Below are positions 16,575-24,613 of a DNA stretch of 64,000 nt, in pieces; the stretch's first letter is position 1, and each line of letters begins with the position of its first letter. The notes beneath the pieces are model-generated. The model saw only the letters and a list, made by a program, of their open reading frames with translations, was not told the origin of the DNA and made no database searches. The position numbers and the translations under genes were made by a program. Origin of the DNA: Bryobacteraceae bacterium (GTDB lineage Bacteria > Acidobacteriota > Terriglobia > Bryobacterales > Bryobacteraceae); contig JAIEMJ010000036.1 in the NCBI GenBank assembly GCA_019752335.1, positions 213,233 through 277,232 on the forward strand, written 5' to 3'.

Positions 16575-17012
16575 TTGCTGACGCTGCTGCTGCTTTGCGC
16601 CGCCTTGGAGTTCGAGGGGCGCGTAGTCGAAATCGTCGACGGCGATACCGTGGGCGTGATGCACGACGGTCGCGCGGAGCGAATCCGCCTGCACGGGATC
16701 GACGCGCCGGAGAAGCGCCAAGCCTACGGTCGCCGGGCGCAGGATTTTCTGGGCGAGATGATCTTCAAACAGACTGTCCGAGTCGTGGTGCGCTCGCAGG
16801 ACCGCTACGGACGCACCGTCGCTGACTTGTATCTGGGACGAAAGCACGTCAATCACGAGATGGTCCGCGCGGGGATGGCCTGGTGGTTCCGCCGCTACGC
16901 GCCGCGTGATCAGGTGTTACGGGAATTAGAGGAGGAGGCGCGGGAAGCGGGCCGTGGCCTATGGGCCGACCCCGACGCCACCGCGCCCTGGAATTTTCGC
17001 AAACCGCGCTAG
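16575..17012 (+). CDS. Thermonuclease family (SNase-like) protein
   Basis: 145 residues starting with TTG immediately after the permease stop. A short hydrophobic leader (MLTLLLLCAALEFEG) suggests export. The SNase fold is evident: VVEIVDGDTVGV, IRLHGIDAPEKRQ (the Arg and Glu of the active site) and RYGRTVADLYL (second active-site Arg), then GMAWWFRRYAP. All three catalytic positions of staphylococcal nuclease are conserved, so a Ca2+-dependent nuclease activity is plausible. It is convergent with hpnJ and abuts its stop. Confidence 0.86.
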   Translation: MLTLLLLCAALEFEGRVVEIVDGDTVGVMHDGRAERIRLHGIDAPEKRQAYGRRAQDFLGEMIFKQTVRVVVRSQDRYGRTVADLYLGRKHVNHEMVRAGMAWWFRRYAPRDQVLRELEEEAREAGRGLWADPDATAPWNFRKPR

Positions 17013-18479
17013 TTAGTCGCCTGCGGCCGCCGCGTCACTTACTTTTTGCTCGCGATACTTTTTCACGAAGGTCTTGCGCTTGGCGCGCAGGGCCATGTAC
17101 TCGCGGGCCTCCTTGTAGAGGCGCTTACGCTCGTCAGTATCAAAGATCGCCTTGCGTACCACGCGCCACGCGGCTTTGGGGCGGAAGTAGTATTCGCCGT
17201 AGAAGCGCTCCACCCAGTCGACTAACTCGCCGCGGTCGAGCCCAGGGTAGATGATATTCGGCAATTGATGGCCGGTTTCGTCGGTCATCGCGTCGAGCGT
17301 GATCAGGTTATTCTTCTTCACGTAGTCGAAGAATTCCGTGCCCGGATAGGGGTGGGCGATCGAGACTTGAATCGTTTCGGTGTTGAGCTCTTTCGCGAAG
17401 TCGATCGTGCGGCGAATGGACTCGCGGCTGTCACCCGGCAGGCCGACGATGAAGTCGCCGTGTACGGTGAGGCCGAGGCCATGCGCATCGCGCGTGAAGC
17501 GGCGGGCCATGTCGACCGTGGCGCCCTTCTTGATGTTCTTCAGCACCTGCTGGTCGCCGCTCTCGTAGCCGACGATCATCAGCCGGCAGCCGGCTTCGCG
17601 CATTGCTTTCAGCGTCTCGAAGTCCGTGGTGACGCGGCTGGTGCAGCTCCAAGTGAAGTTCAGCTTCTTGAGTTCCTTGCAGAGCTCGATGGTCCGTTCC
17701 TTCTTGTAGTTGAAGGTGTCGTCGTCGAAGAAGATTTCCTTCAGGCCGGGGAAATTTTCGAGCGCCCAGCGGCATTCGTTGACGATGTCAGGGATGGAGC
17801 GCAGGCGCCAGCGGTGGCCGGAGTGAGTCTGCGGCCAGAGGCAGAACGTACACATGGCCGGGCAGCCGCGCGACGTATAGAAGCTGATAAAGGGATTCAG
17901 CAGAAACGGCACGTTGTAGCGGCGGAAATCGAGGTCGCGCTGATAGATCTTGGAGGCCCAGGGAAGTTCGTCGAGATTCTCGATCACCGGCCCCTCGGGG
18001 TTGTGCCAAATGCCGCCGCCTTCAGTGCGGTAGCTGACGCCCGGCAGTTCCTTCAACGGCGTGCCCTTAGCGTAGTTGACGACCTGATAGTCGAACTCGC
18101 GGCGGACGATGAAGTCGATGGCGGAATTCTCGCGCAGGGTCTTCTCGGGCTCCACGGTCACCGGGGGGCCCACGAAGCAGACCTTCATCTTGGGATTGGC
18201 TTCCTTCATCATCTCGGCCATCTTGACGTCGACGTGGAAACCAGGGGTGGAAGTGAACAGGACCAACAGTTCGAAGTCGGAGGCCATGGCCACCGTCTGC
18301 TCGATGGAGACCTTGTGGGGCGGGGCATCCAGTACCTTGCTGTCGGGCAGCAAACCAGCGGGATAGCAGAGCCAAACCGGGTACCAATAGCTTTCAATTT
18401 CGCGCGATGCCGGCCAGCGGCTACTGGCGCCGCCGTCGAACCCCTCGAACGAAGGAGGGTTGAGGAAGAGTGTACGCAT
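17013..18479 (-). CDS. hpnJ: B12-binding-domain radical SAM protein HpnJ-like
   Basis: 488 residues. The opening MRTLFLNPPSFEGFDGGASS and REIESYWYPVWLCYPAG are characteristic of HpnJ. An N-terminal cobalamin-binding-like domain (about 1-150) is followed by a radical SAM barrel with SRGCPAMCTFCLW (CxxxCxxC cluster ligands, near residue 205), GYESGDQQVLKNI and HGDFIVGLPGD. HpnJ is known to be needed for the cyclitol ether head group of bacteriohopanetetrol. Last gene of the minus-strand group ridA, DUF2071, aminotransferase, small unknown, hpnJ. The usual hpn neighbours are absent, though the class III aminotransferase recalls HpnO-type chemistry. Confidence 0.85.
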   Translation of the reverse strand: MRTLFLNPPSFEGFDGGASSRWPASREIESYWYPVWLCYPAGLLPDSKVLDAPPHKVSIEQTVAMASDFELLVLFTSTPGFHVDVKMAEMMKEANPKMKVCFVGPPVTVEPEKTLRENSAIDFIVRREFDYQVVNYAKGTPLKELPGVSYRTEGGGIWHNPEGPVIENLDELPWASKIYQRDLDFRRYNVPFLLNPFISFYTSRGCPAMCTFCLWPQTHSGHRWRLRSIPDIVNECRWALENFPGLKEIFFDDDTFNYKKERTIELCKELKKLNFTWSCTSRVTTDFETLKAMREAGCRLMIVGYESGDQQVLKNIKKGATVDMARRFTRDAHGLGLTVHGDFIVGLPGDSRESIRRTIDFAKELNTETIQVSIAHPYPGTEFFDYVKKNNLITLDAMTDETGHQLPNIIYPGLDRGELVDWVERFYGEYYFRPKAAWRVVRKAIFDTDERKRLYKEAREYMALRAKRKTFVKKYREQKVSDAAAAGD

Positions 18480-18493
18480 AATCTTGGACTCTT

Positions 18494-18781
18494 TCAGTCT
18501 ACCTTGTCAGCCGCCAATAGGCCAGCGCGCTTCTCGGCCTTGATTTGCTCCATCACGGTGATGATGAGCTCTTTGGAGCCGGCGACAAGGTTCATGATCA
18601 GTTGGATGTCCATGGCGGGTTTACCGGGTTGGCGGGCGCTTTGGCAATAAACGCCATGCTGGCCGACGAGCGAAAGAGCGTCAGTAAGCATGTCGAGGGT
18701 GACGGCCAAGCGGCCTCTTTCGAAGCCCATTTGGAACTCCAAGCGCTCGAGTTCGTCGGCGCGATCCCGGTACACAGACAT
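18494..18781 (-). CDS. Small hypothetical protein
   Basis: 95 residues, soluble and helical (MSVYRDRADELERLEFQMG, then a C-terminal helix KELIITVMEQIKAEKRAGLL). No family recognised. It sits 14 bp upstream of hpnJ in the same direction and 46 bp downstream of the aminotransferase, consistent with a real gene in the operon. No good Shine-Dalgarno is seen before the ATG. Confidence 0.55.
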   Translation of the reverse strand: MSVYRDRADELERLEFQMGFERGRLAVTLDMLTDALSLVGQHGVYCQSARQPGKPAMDIQLIMNLVAGSKELIITVMEQIKAEKRAGLLAADKVD

Positions 18782-18827
18782 GTCTTTATGAGATGCGAGC
18801 GGAAAGAAAAAAGGCTCGCTTTTCTCG

Positions 18828-20111
18828 TCAAACTGTCGCGAGGCACTCGTCGAGCACGGCGATGAAGTGATCGACGTCGGCGCGCCCGATGTTTAGCGGC
18901 GGCGTGCAGCGCAATACATTGCCGGCGATGCCGCCCTTGCCCACCAGGACGCCACGCTCGCGCGCCGCTTCCATCACGGCCAGGGTTTCGCGCGTAGCCG
19001 GCTCCTTCGTGTGACGATCCCGGACCAATTCCATGGCCTGCATCAGCCCCATGCCGCGCACTTCGCCGATCAGCGCATGCTTGCCCTGCAACTCTTCCAG
19101 GCGCGCGCGCAGATAGCCGCCCGTCGTGGTGGCGTTGGTCCGCAGGTCTTCGGCTTCGATGAATTCGATCACCGCGCGCGCGGCCGTGGTGGCGACGGGA
19201 TTCCCGCCGAAGGTCGACAGCGTGACACCTTGCAAAGCGTCGGCGACTTCCGGCCGCGCTACCGTCAGGCCAATCGGCGCGCCGTTGCCCATGCCCTTGG
19301 CGCTGGTGAGGATGTCCGGCTGCACGCCCGATTGCTCAATGCCGAACCACTTATCGCCCGTCCGGCCCCAACCGGTCTGCACTTCGTCGGCGATGAAGAG
19401 TCCGCCGTGCCGCCGCACGATCTCTTCGATGATGCGGAAATACTCGGGCGGCGGCGTGATGTAACCGGCCACGCCTTGAATCGGTTCGGCGATAAAGGCC
19501 GCGATCCGCCCGCTGGTGGCGGTCTTGATCAGCGGCTCCACATCGCGCGCGCAGCGGACGTCGCAGCTCGGGTAAGTAAGCCCGAACGGGCACCGATAGC
19601 AATACGCGTTGTGCGCGAAGACGAAGCCCGCCGGCGCCGTGCCGCCCAGGCGCCAAGTGCCGATGCCGCTCATCGCCATGCCCATCGCCGAACGGCCATG
19701 ATAGCTATACCGCAGCGCGATCACTTCGCTGGAGCCCGTCGCGCAACGCGCCGCCAGGATCGCCGTTTCATTAGCCTCCGTGCCGCTATTGGTAAAGAAA
19801 CTCTTGCGCAATCCGCCCGGCGTGATGGCAGCTATTTTCTGCGCCAGCCGGACTTGCGGCTCATTCACTAACACGGTGCTGACATGCTGCAACTTACTGC
19901 TCTGCGCCTGCACCGCCGCGTCGACCTGGTCATTGCAATGGCCCACCGAAATCGTGACGATGCCGCCGAAGAAATCGAGATACTGCTTGCCTTCCACGTC
20001 CCACACGTATTGATGCTTCGCGTGCGAGATGACGAGCGGCTCGGCGAAGTAGTGAAAGACGGCGGGGAAGAGATATTCCTTCTGCGCGAGCAGGATTTCG
20101 TCCTTGGTCAT
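18828..20111 (-). CDS. Class III pyridoxal-phosphate aminotransferase
   Basis: 427 residues, full family length. PLP site features: FFTNSGTEANE (phosphate-binding), ADEVQTGWGRTG (Asp near 242) and the Schiff-base Lys in TSAKGMGNGAPIG (near 272). The cysteine-rich loop YCYRCPFGLTYPSCDVRC (near 170-187) is seen in alanine-glyoxylate aminotransferase 2-like members. The likely reaction is transfer of an amino group between an omega-amine or alanine and a keto acid. Start ATG overlaps the DUF2071 stop by 4 bp. Placement ahead of hpnJ raises the possibility of a hopanoid side-chain role, but AGXT2-like metabolism with RidA fits as well. Confidence 0.88.
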   Translation of the reverse strand: MTKDEILLAQKEYLFPAVFHYFAEPLVISHAKHQYVWDVEGKQYLDFFGGIVTISVGHCNDQVDAAVQAQSSKLQHVSTVLVNEPQVRLAQKIAAITPGGLRKSFFTNSGTEANETAILAARCATGSSEVIALRYSYHGRSAMGMAMSGIGTWRLGGTAPAGFVFAHNAYCYRCPFGLTYPSCDVRCARDVEPLIKTATSGRIAAFIAEPIQGVAGYITPPPEYFRIIEEIVRRHGGLFIADEVQTGWGRTGDKWFGIEQSGVQPDILTSAKGMGNGAPIGLTVARPEVADALQGVTLSTFGGNPVATTAARAVIEFIEAEDLRTNATTTGGYLRARLEELQGKHALIGEVRGMGLMQAMELVRDRHTKEPATRETLAVMEAARERGVLVGKGGIAGNVLRCTPPLNIGRADVDHFIAVLDECLATV

Positions 20112-20782
20112 GCGTCTATCTTAACCAGCGCTCCGGCGCGCACGTCGAGGTGGCGTGAAAACAGCAAGGACTCCGGCGCGCCCGCCATCGGGAAGCCCAT
20201 CTCCAGTTGCTCGAACGATGCCGTGGCAGGCTGCAAGCGCCAGGGCTCATGGGAAACATTGCCGCGATAGAGTTGCCCGCTGGGATTGGCGCTGAAAAGC
20301 GCATAACGCGATGTCAGCCAATGCTCGCGTGTATCGGGGGCCGCGCCGAACTCGGCGCCCGTCGGCGAGTAAGTCATGCGCAGTGCCGCTGGCGGCGCAT
20401 GGCGATGCGTGCGCTCACTCGCATAGAGAAAACCGTCGCCGCGCGGGGTAACGCTCATCCGCGCGTCAAAGTAGGGTAAGTAGAAAAAACGGCGCGCCAG
20501 TCGGACGCCTACCTTACTCGCCGCGTCCAGGCTGAAGAACCAGACGCCGGCTTGCCCACGATGTCGCACGTAAGTGCGCACATTGAGTTCCGCGAAGCTC
20601 GACCCGCCGGGCACGAAGACCGGTCCCACGCCGCGCATCCGAAACGGGACCAGACCGATCCAGGCGTCGCCCTCCCAAAGGTCAATTTCGAGCGCGGCGG
20701 GAATCAACGGCCGCAGTAACTTCGCTTCGATGCGCCAGTGCGCAAAGAGTAAGTCGAGCCACTGCATTTTCAGCAAGGGCAT
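20108..20782 (-). CDS. DUF2071 (YqjF-like) protein
   Basis: 224 residues. The opening MQWLDLLFAHWRIEAKLLRPLIP, followed by LEIDLWEGDAWIGLVPFRM and then ELNVRTYVRHRGQAGVWFFS, is the DUF2071 acetoacetate-decarboxylase-like fold; the Lys of true acetoacetate decarboxylases is not evident. Function unknown. The ATG directly abuts the ridA stop (TAA then ATG) and its own stop overlaps the aminotransferase start, so the three are translationally linked. Confidence 0.83.
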   Translation of the reverse strand: MPLLKMQWLDLLFAHWRIEAKLLRPLIPAALEIDLWEGDAWIGLVPFRMRGVGPVFVPGGSSFAELNVRTYVRHRGQAGVWFFSLDAASKVGVRLARRFFYLPYFDARMSVTPRGDGFLYASERTHRHAPPAALRMTYSPTGAEFGAAPDTREHWLTSRYALFSANPSGQLYRGNVSHEPWRLQPATASFEQLEMGFPMAGAPESLLFSRHLDVRAGALVKIDA

Positions 20783-21169
20783 TTACGCGCGCGGGCGGTA
20801 GGCGACGGCCTCGATTTCAATCTTCATGTCGGGGTTGGCGAAGCGCACTTCCACCGTACTGCGCGCCGGCTTCGACTGGCCAAAGAATTCGGCGTAAATC
20901 TCGTTCATCGCGGCGAAGTCCCGCCCGTCCTTCAAGAAGACGGTACACTTCACGACGTCAGCCATTTCGGCGCCGCAACCGGCCAAAATCAGCTTGATGT
21001 TTTCGAGCGTGCGGCGCGTCTCATGCTGGACGTCGCCGAAGCTCCAGGCCTGGGTTACTGGATCCACCGAGGCCTGTCCGGAGACGTAGATGAAGTCGCC
21101 GGCGCGGACGGCAGGCGAGTAAGGACCGTGCGGCGTGGGGCAACCGGGTGGTGTGATGCGTTCAATCAT
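20783..21169 (-). CDS. RidA/YjgF/UK114 family enamine deaminase
   Basis: 128 residues, the usual size. Motifs: GPYSPAVRAGDFIYVSGQ near the start and PARSTVEVRFANPDMKIEIEA near the end; the latter contains the Arg that binds the substrate carboxylate. RidA proteins hydrolyse reactive enamine/imine intermediates released by PLP enzymes, which matches the aminotransferase two genes downstream. AAGG lies 9 nt before the ATG. First gene of its operon, immediately after the terminator of the preceding unit. Confidence 0.92.
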   Translation of the reverse strand: MIERITPPGCPTPHGPYSPAVRAGDFIYVSGQASVDPVTQAWSFGDVQHETRRTLENIKLILAGCGAEMADVVKCTVFLKDGRDFAAMNEIYAEFFGQSKPARSTVEVRFANPDMKIEIEAVAYRPRA

Positions 21170-21194
21170 GGCTTAGCCTTCTGACAAAGAAAAT

Positions 21195-21221
21195 CGCCGG
21201 CGCGCAAACAGCGCGCCGGCG
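21195..21221 (-). terminator. Strong intrinsic terminator after the NYN/OST-HTH gene
   Basis: A perfect 11-bp stem (21195-21205 with 21211-21221, all G/C except loop) and a 5-nt loop. On the minus strand it is followed by ATTTTCTTTG, on the plus strand by TTTTGGGGG. It lies 10 bp past the stop of the minus-strand gene at 21232 and just upstream of ridA, separating the two minus-strand operons. Confidence 0.85.
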
Positions 21222-21231
21222 TTTTGGGGGA

Positions 21232-22710
21232 CTACGAGGAGCGCTTGCGCGGCGCGCGGCGCGCGCCACCGCCGGTGGGCTTCTTGTCGCCCGATCCGGA
21301 AGTCTTGCGCGGACGGCGCGACACCGGCTTCGCCTTGGGCGGCGCCGGATTCGGATCCATCAGCGTCGGCTGACCCTCCACGTACGGTTGCGGACCGTCG
21401 TCCTCTTCGTCGATCTCCTCGGGCTGCGGCGCCGGCGGCAGGGCCGGCGGGTAGAACTCGGTGCCGAGATAGACGGTGACGCCCTGCTCGCCCGGCTCGA
21501 TCTTCACCACTGACTTATCCTGGGCGAAGTTCAGGAACTCGACAAAGCCCTGGAACCCATAGTTCTTCACGTCGAAGCCATTGCTCTCGTCGCGCACCCA
21601 GCCGTCGAGGTCCTCGGCCGTGACGCCGTCCTCAAGCTCGATGCGATGCGTCTCGAGCACGTCGCGCAGCAGCGGGAGCGCCTCTTCAGGCTCCGGCAGC
21701 ACGCGCGTGGGGCCACGGCGTTCAATGATAAAGCGTCCACCGGTGCCGCTCACGTTCACCAGTTCCGCGCGCTTCATCTTGTCGACAAAGTCAGAGAAGC
21801 TGGCCGAGCCGAAGCTGCGTTCGCTGAAGGAAGAATCCAGTTGCAACATGGTGCTCTTGAGCAGGCCGAGTTGCGGCTGCACGCCGCGGCGTTCCAACAC
21901 CTGCAGGGCGCGCTCAACGAGCGGCATGGCCAAGGCCAGATCCAGCGGGGCCGGACGATCTTTCCATTCCTTATTCTTATTGCGTTCGCGCTCCCGATTC
22001 TGGTCACGCTCAAAGTCCCGGCTCTGTTCGCGGAGCACGTCGGCGGCCTTGGTGAGTTCGCTGCCGGCTTCGCCTTCGGCGGCCGGCGCGGCCACTTGGT
22101 CACCGCGGTCGCGATCCCGGTCGCGATTGCGATTCCGGTCGCGTTCCCGACGGCGGTATTCGCGGCCACCCTCGCGGGGCGGGGCACCGGCAGCCGTCTG
22201 CGGCGCGGCCGTGGTTTCGGCCACCGTCACGTCGACGCCGCGATCCATCAGCAACGACTCGTAGCTGATGAACTCATGGCAATTCTGTTGCAGAATCGTC
22301 GAGGTGAAGGCCTTGCCGCCTACGACGTAAACTACCTTGCCGTATTCCTTCAACTTATTCAGCAGCGGGATAAAGTCACTGTCGCCGCTGACGATGGCGA
22401 AAGCGTTCACGTGGCTGTGCGTGAAGGCCATCTCCAAGGAATCGAGCGCGAGGTTAATGTCGCCGCCGTTTTTGTCGCCCCGGGGCGAAGGCAGGCGCTG
22501 CACCATCTGCACGGCCGATTCGGCCATCAATCGGGCCGCGTACTCCTGGCGGCCCCAATTCGCGTAGGCGAACTTCGCCACGAGGTCACCGCGCTCCTTG
22601 AGCGCGTTCAGTACCAGGGCGACGTCGAACTCCCGCCGCAGCGTCGATTTGACGCCGATCTCGATGTTGTCGTAATCGACAAACACCGCGATGTTCTGTT
22701 TATCTTGCAT
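21232..22710 (-). CDS. NYN-domain RNase with OST-HTH (LOTUS) domains
   Basis: 492 residues from ATG 22710, which has AAAGGA 5 nt upstream; the TTG at 22746 is rejected. Residues about 1-155 form a NYN/LabA-like PIN-fold domain with the acidic metal site (FVDYDNIEIG, GGDINLALDSLEM, IVSGDSDFIPLLNKLKEYG). Next is a very basic Arg/Asp/Asn-repeat linker (about 180-250), then an OST-HTH/LOTUS domain (PLVERALQVLERRG, SFSDFVDKMKRAELVNV), a second LOTUS-like segment (about 340-420) and a Pro/Lys-rich tail. NYN-LOTUS proteins are thought to process or degrade structured RNA. Last gene of the tdk operon. Confidence 0.87.
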   Translation of the reverse strand: MQDKQNIAVFVDYDNIEIGVKSTLRREFDVALVLNALKERGDLVAKFAYANWGRQEYAARLMAESAVQMVQRLPSPRGDKNGGDINLALDSLEMAFTHSHVNAFAIVSGDSDFIPLLNKLKEYGKVVYVVGGKAFTSTILQQNCHEFISYESLLMDRGVDVTVAETTAAPQTAAGAPPREGGREYRRRERDRNRNRDRDRDRGDQVAAPAAEGEAGSELTKAADVLREQSRDFERDQNRERERNKNKEWKDRPAPLDLALAMPLVERALQVLERRGVQPQLGLLKSTMLQLDSSFSERSFGSASFSDFVDKMKRAELVNVSGTGGRFIIERRGPTRVLPEPEEALPLLRDVLETHRIELEDGVTAEDLDGWVRDESNGFDVKNYGFQGFVEFLNFAQDKSVVKIEPGEQGVTVYLGTEFYPPALPPAPQPEEIDEEDDGPQPYVEGQPTLMDPNPAPPKAKPVSRRPRKTSGSGDKKPTGGGARRAPRKRSS

Positions 22711-22738
22711 CTTGTCCTTTACTCGCGAAGCGAGCGGG

Positions 22739-23140
22739 CTAGGCAACCTGTTTCACCGAAGTTCGGATAAATTCCACAATTGACTCCAGTGAAGCGCCGG
22801 GTTGGAAAATTCCCGCCACTCCCATTTTCTTTAGTTGTCCGGCGTCGTCATCAGGAATGATGCCGCCCACCAGGACCACCACGTCTTCCATTTGCCGCTC
22901 ACGCAGCAACTCCATTAAGCGAGGCACGATGGCGTTGTGAGCGCCGGAGAGGATGGACAAACCAATCACTTGGACGTCCTCCTGCAGCGCCGCTCCCACG
23001 ATCATCTCCGGCGTTTGCCGCAGCCCCGTGTAGATTACTTCCATGCCCGCGTCTCGTAACGCGCGCGCGATCACCTTGGCCCCACGGTCATGACCGTCCA
23101 GGCCAGGCTTGGCCACGAGCACTCGAATCGGATGGCTCAT
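22739..23140 (-). CDS. Stand-alone cobalamin-binding domain, methylmalonyl-CoA mutase C-terminal type
   Basis: 133 residues, matching only the B12-binding part of acyl-CoA mutases: [20 protein letters not shown] holds the DxHxxG motif (D, H and G all present), then the Rossmann strands [11 protein letters not shown] and [13 protein letters not shown]. Free-standing domains pair in trans with a separate large (alpha) mutase subunit, which is not in this window. It lies between the deoC-like gene (78 bp) and the NYN gene (28 bp) on the same strand. Confidence 0.9.
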   Translation of the reverse strand: MSHPIRVLVAKPGLDGHDRGAKVIARALRDAGMEVIYTGLRQTPEMIVGAALQEDVQVIGLSILSGAHNAIVPRLMELLRERQMEDVVVLVGGIIPDDDAGQLKKMGVAGIFQPGASLESIVEFIRTSVKQVA

Positions 23141-23218
23141 TCGTTAGGTTCTTGTGGTCACGCTTGTCACTTGGCCGTTTCTTGCGAAGCGGACAGCGCA
23201 AAGCTATCGACAAGTGTA

Positions 23219-23932
23219 CTACGCCTCGCCCTCGCCCGAAGGAGCCTGCTCCGCTTCCTTGGCCAGACGCTCCCGCAGCTCCTTCAGAATCACCCCGGTG
23301 CGCGTGGTGCCGAAACGTGTCACGCCGAGTTCGCGCAGTTCGAGTAACTGGTCGAGATTCTGCACGCCTTGCCCCACCTTCACCTGCACATAAGGCTGGC
23401 ACTTGCGCACCAACAGGCGGACGTCATCCTGCGTAGCGCCCAGCGTCGCGGTGCCTGTGGTCGCCGTGATCCAATCCACGCTCGAACGCTTGGCGATCTT
23501 GCACGCCACCAGCTTTTGCTCCTCCGTCAACAGCGAGCATTCCAGCATCACGCGCAGCTTGCCTTGCTTCTCGTGGCAAGCCTCCGCCATCTGCAGCAGC
23601 TCGTTCTCGACATACTGAAACTGGCGCGACGCCAAGCGGCCCAGGTGAATCACCGTCTCAATCTGCTGGCAACCGCGCCGCAGCAGATCACGCGTCTCAT
23701 AAAGCTTGGTGCCGGTGGTCGCCGAGCCGTGCGGATAGGCGACTACGCTCGCCACCGCCACGCCGCTGCCGTCGAGTTGCCGCACGGCCGCGTCGACGTC
23801 CGTGGGTCGCACCAGGAAGACGCCGGGAAAGTGTTCGAGCACCACGTCGATTTCGGCGAAGAGCTGATCGTCCGTGGCGTCCGGCCGCAGAAACAGATGG
23901 TCAATCGACGCGGCGATCTCTGCGTACGTCAT
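23219..23932 (-). CDS. DeoC/aldolase-superfamily protein lacking the Schiff-base lysine
   Basis: 237 residues aligned along its length with deoxyribose-phosphate aldolase: SIDHLFLRPDATDDQ, SVVAYPHGSATTGTKLYETRDLL, VMLECSLLTEEQKLVACKIA and VQVKVGQGVQNLDQ. The catalytic segment that reads DFxKTSTG in true enzymes is DWITATTGT here, so the Schiff-base Lys is Thr. The assisting Asp in the VDVV region is Glu, while the second Lys (VQVKV) is kept. Classical aldolase chemistry is therefore doubtful. It starts 2 bp after the tdk stop. The pairing with tdk suggests deoxynucleoside metabolism or a derived role. Confidence 0.82.
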   Translation of the reverse strand: MTYAEIAASIDHLFLRPDATDDQLFAEIDVVLEHFPGVFLVRPTDVDAAVRQLDGSGVAVASVVAYPHGSATTGTKLYETRDLLRRGCQQIETVIHLGRLASRQFQYVENELLQMAEACHEKQGKLRVMLECSLLTEEQKLVACKIAKRSSVDWITATTGTATLGATQDDVRLLVRKCQPYVQVKVGQGVQNLDQLLELRELGVTRFGTTRTGVILKELRERLAKEAEQAPSGEGEA

Positions 23933-23934
23933 GG

Positions 23935-24555
23935 CTAGTCACCCGCCTTGGCGGCCTGTCGCCGCGGCCGCGCGAATTCCAGGAACTCCTGCTTCGGTAA
24001 ACCGGCCTCAAAGCAGCGCCGGCAACGCGCTTCGTACATGCCGGCGGCGCCCACCACGATCAGATCCTCGGTTTCGACCAGCCGCTGCGTGTGCTTCGCG
24101 GGATTCCCGCAGCGGATGCAGATGGCCAGCATCTTGGTGATGCTTTCGGCGACGCAGAGCAGGTCCGGAATGGGCGCGAAGGGGCGGCCCATGTAGTCGG
24201 TGTCGAGGCCGGCGATGATCACTTGCTTGCCGGAGTCGGCCAGTTGCTGCGCCACGCCCACCAGCCCGTCGGCCAGGAAATTCGGCTCGTCGATGCCCAC
24301 CACTTGGGTGCGCCAGTCGAGCTTGGTGAGAATCTCGGCCGCGTTGGCGACGATCTCGGCGTCCAGCCGCAGGTCACTGTGGGAAACGATCTGTTCCTTG
24401 GCGTAGCGGTCGTCGATGATGGGTTTGAAGACTTGCACGCGCTTGCGCGCGATCTGCGCGCGCCGCAAACGGCGGATGAGCTCTTCGCTCTTGCCCGAGA
24501 ACATCGGACCGCAGATCACTTCTATCCAGCCAACGCCGCCGCTCATCACATCCAT
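23935..24555 (-). CDS. tdk: Thymidine kinase, type II
   Basis: 206 residues. GWIEVICGPMFSGKSEELIR is the Walker A of type II thymidine kinases; VVGIDEPNF is the Walker B/lasso start (usually DEAQF, here DEPNF); IIAGLDTDYMGRPF is the nucleotide-binding strand; the structural zinc is given by CIRCG and CRRCFE. It phosphorylates thymidine to dTMP using ATP. First gene of the minus operon tdk, deoC-like, B12 domain, NYN. ATG 24555 is used; ATG 24546 is an alternative. Confidence 0.92.
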   Translation of the reverse strand: MDVMSGGVGWIEVICGPMFSGKSEELIRRLRRAQIARKRVQVFKPIIDDRYAKEQIVSHSDLRLDAEIVANAAEILTKLDWRTQVVGIDEPNFLADGLVGVAQQLADSGKQVIIAGLDTDYMGRPFAPIPDLLCVAESITKMLAICIRCGNPAKHTQRLVETEDLIVVGAAGMYEARCRRCFEAGLPKQEFLEFARPRRQAAKAGD

Positions 24556-24613
24556 CGGGACTATTCTGGCACGCTCGCACGCCTAGGCAAATCTGGTACG
24601 GTCAAAAAAGCTC

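Noticed and set aside
17265..18650. A 461-codon open frame antisense to hpnJ
   Set aside because: The opposite strand encodes a clear HpnJ with all motifs; the antisense frame has low-complexity Val/Ala/Asp composition typical of high-GC shadows.
21991..22170. The Arg/Asp/Asn codon repeats in the NYN gene as a CRISPR-like or tandem DNA repeat
   Set aside because: The irregular repeats follow the codons of a basic linker between domains and have no spacer structure.
21646..22770. A 374-codon plus-strand frame opposite the NYN/OST-HTH gene
   Set aside because: The minus strand has NYN and LOTUS motifs plus a ribosome site and a terminator; the plus frame is a codon-bias shadow.
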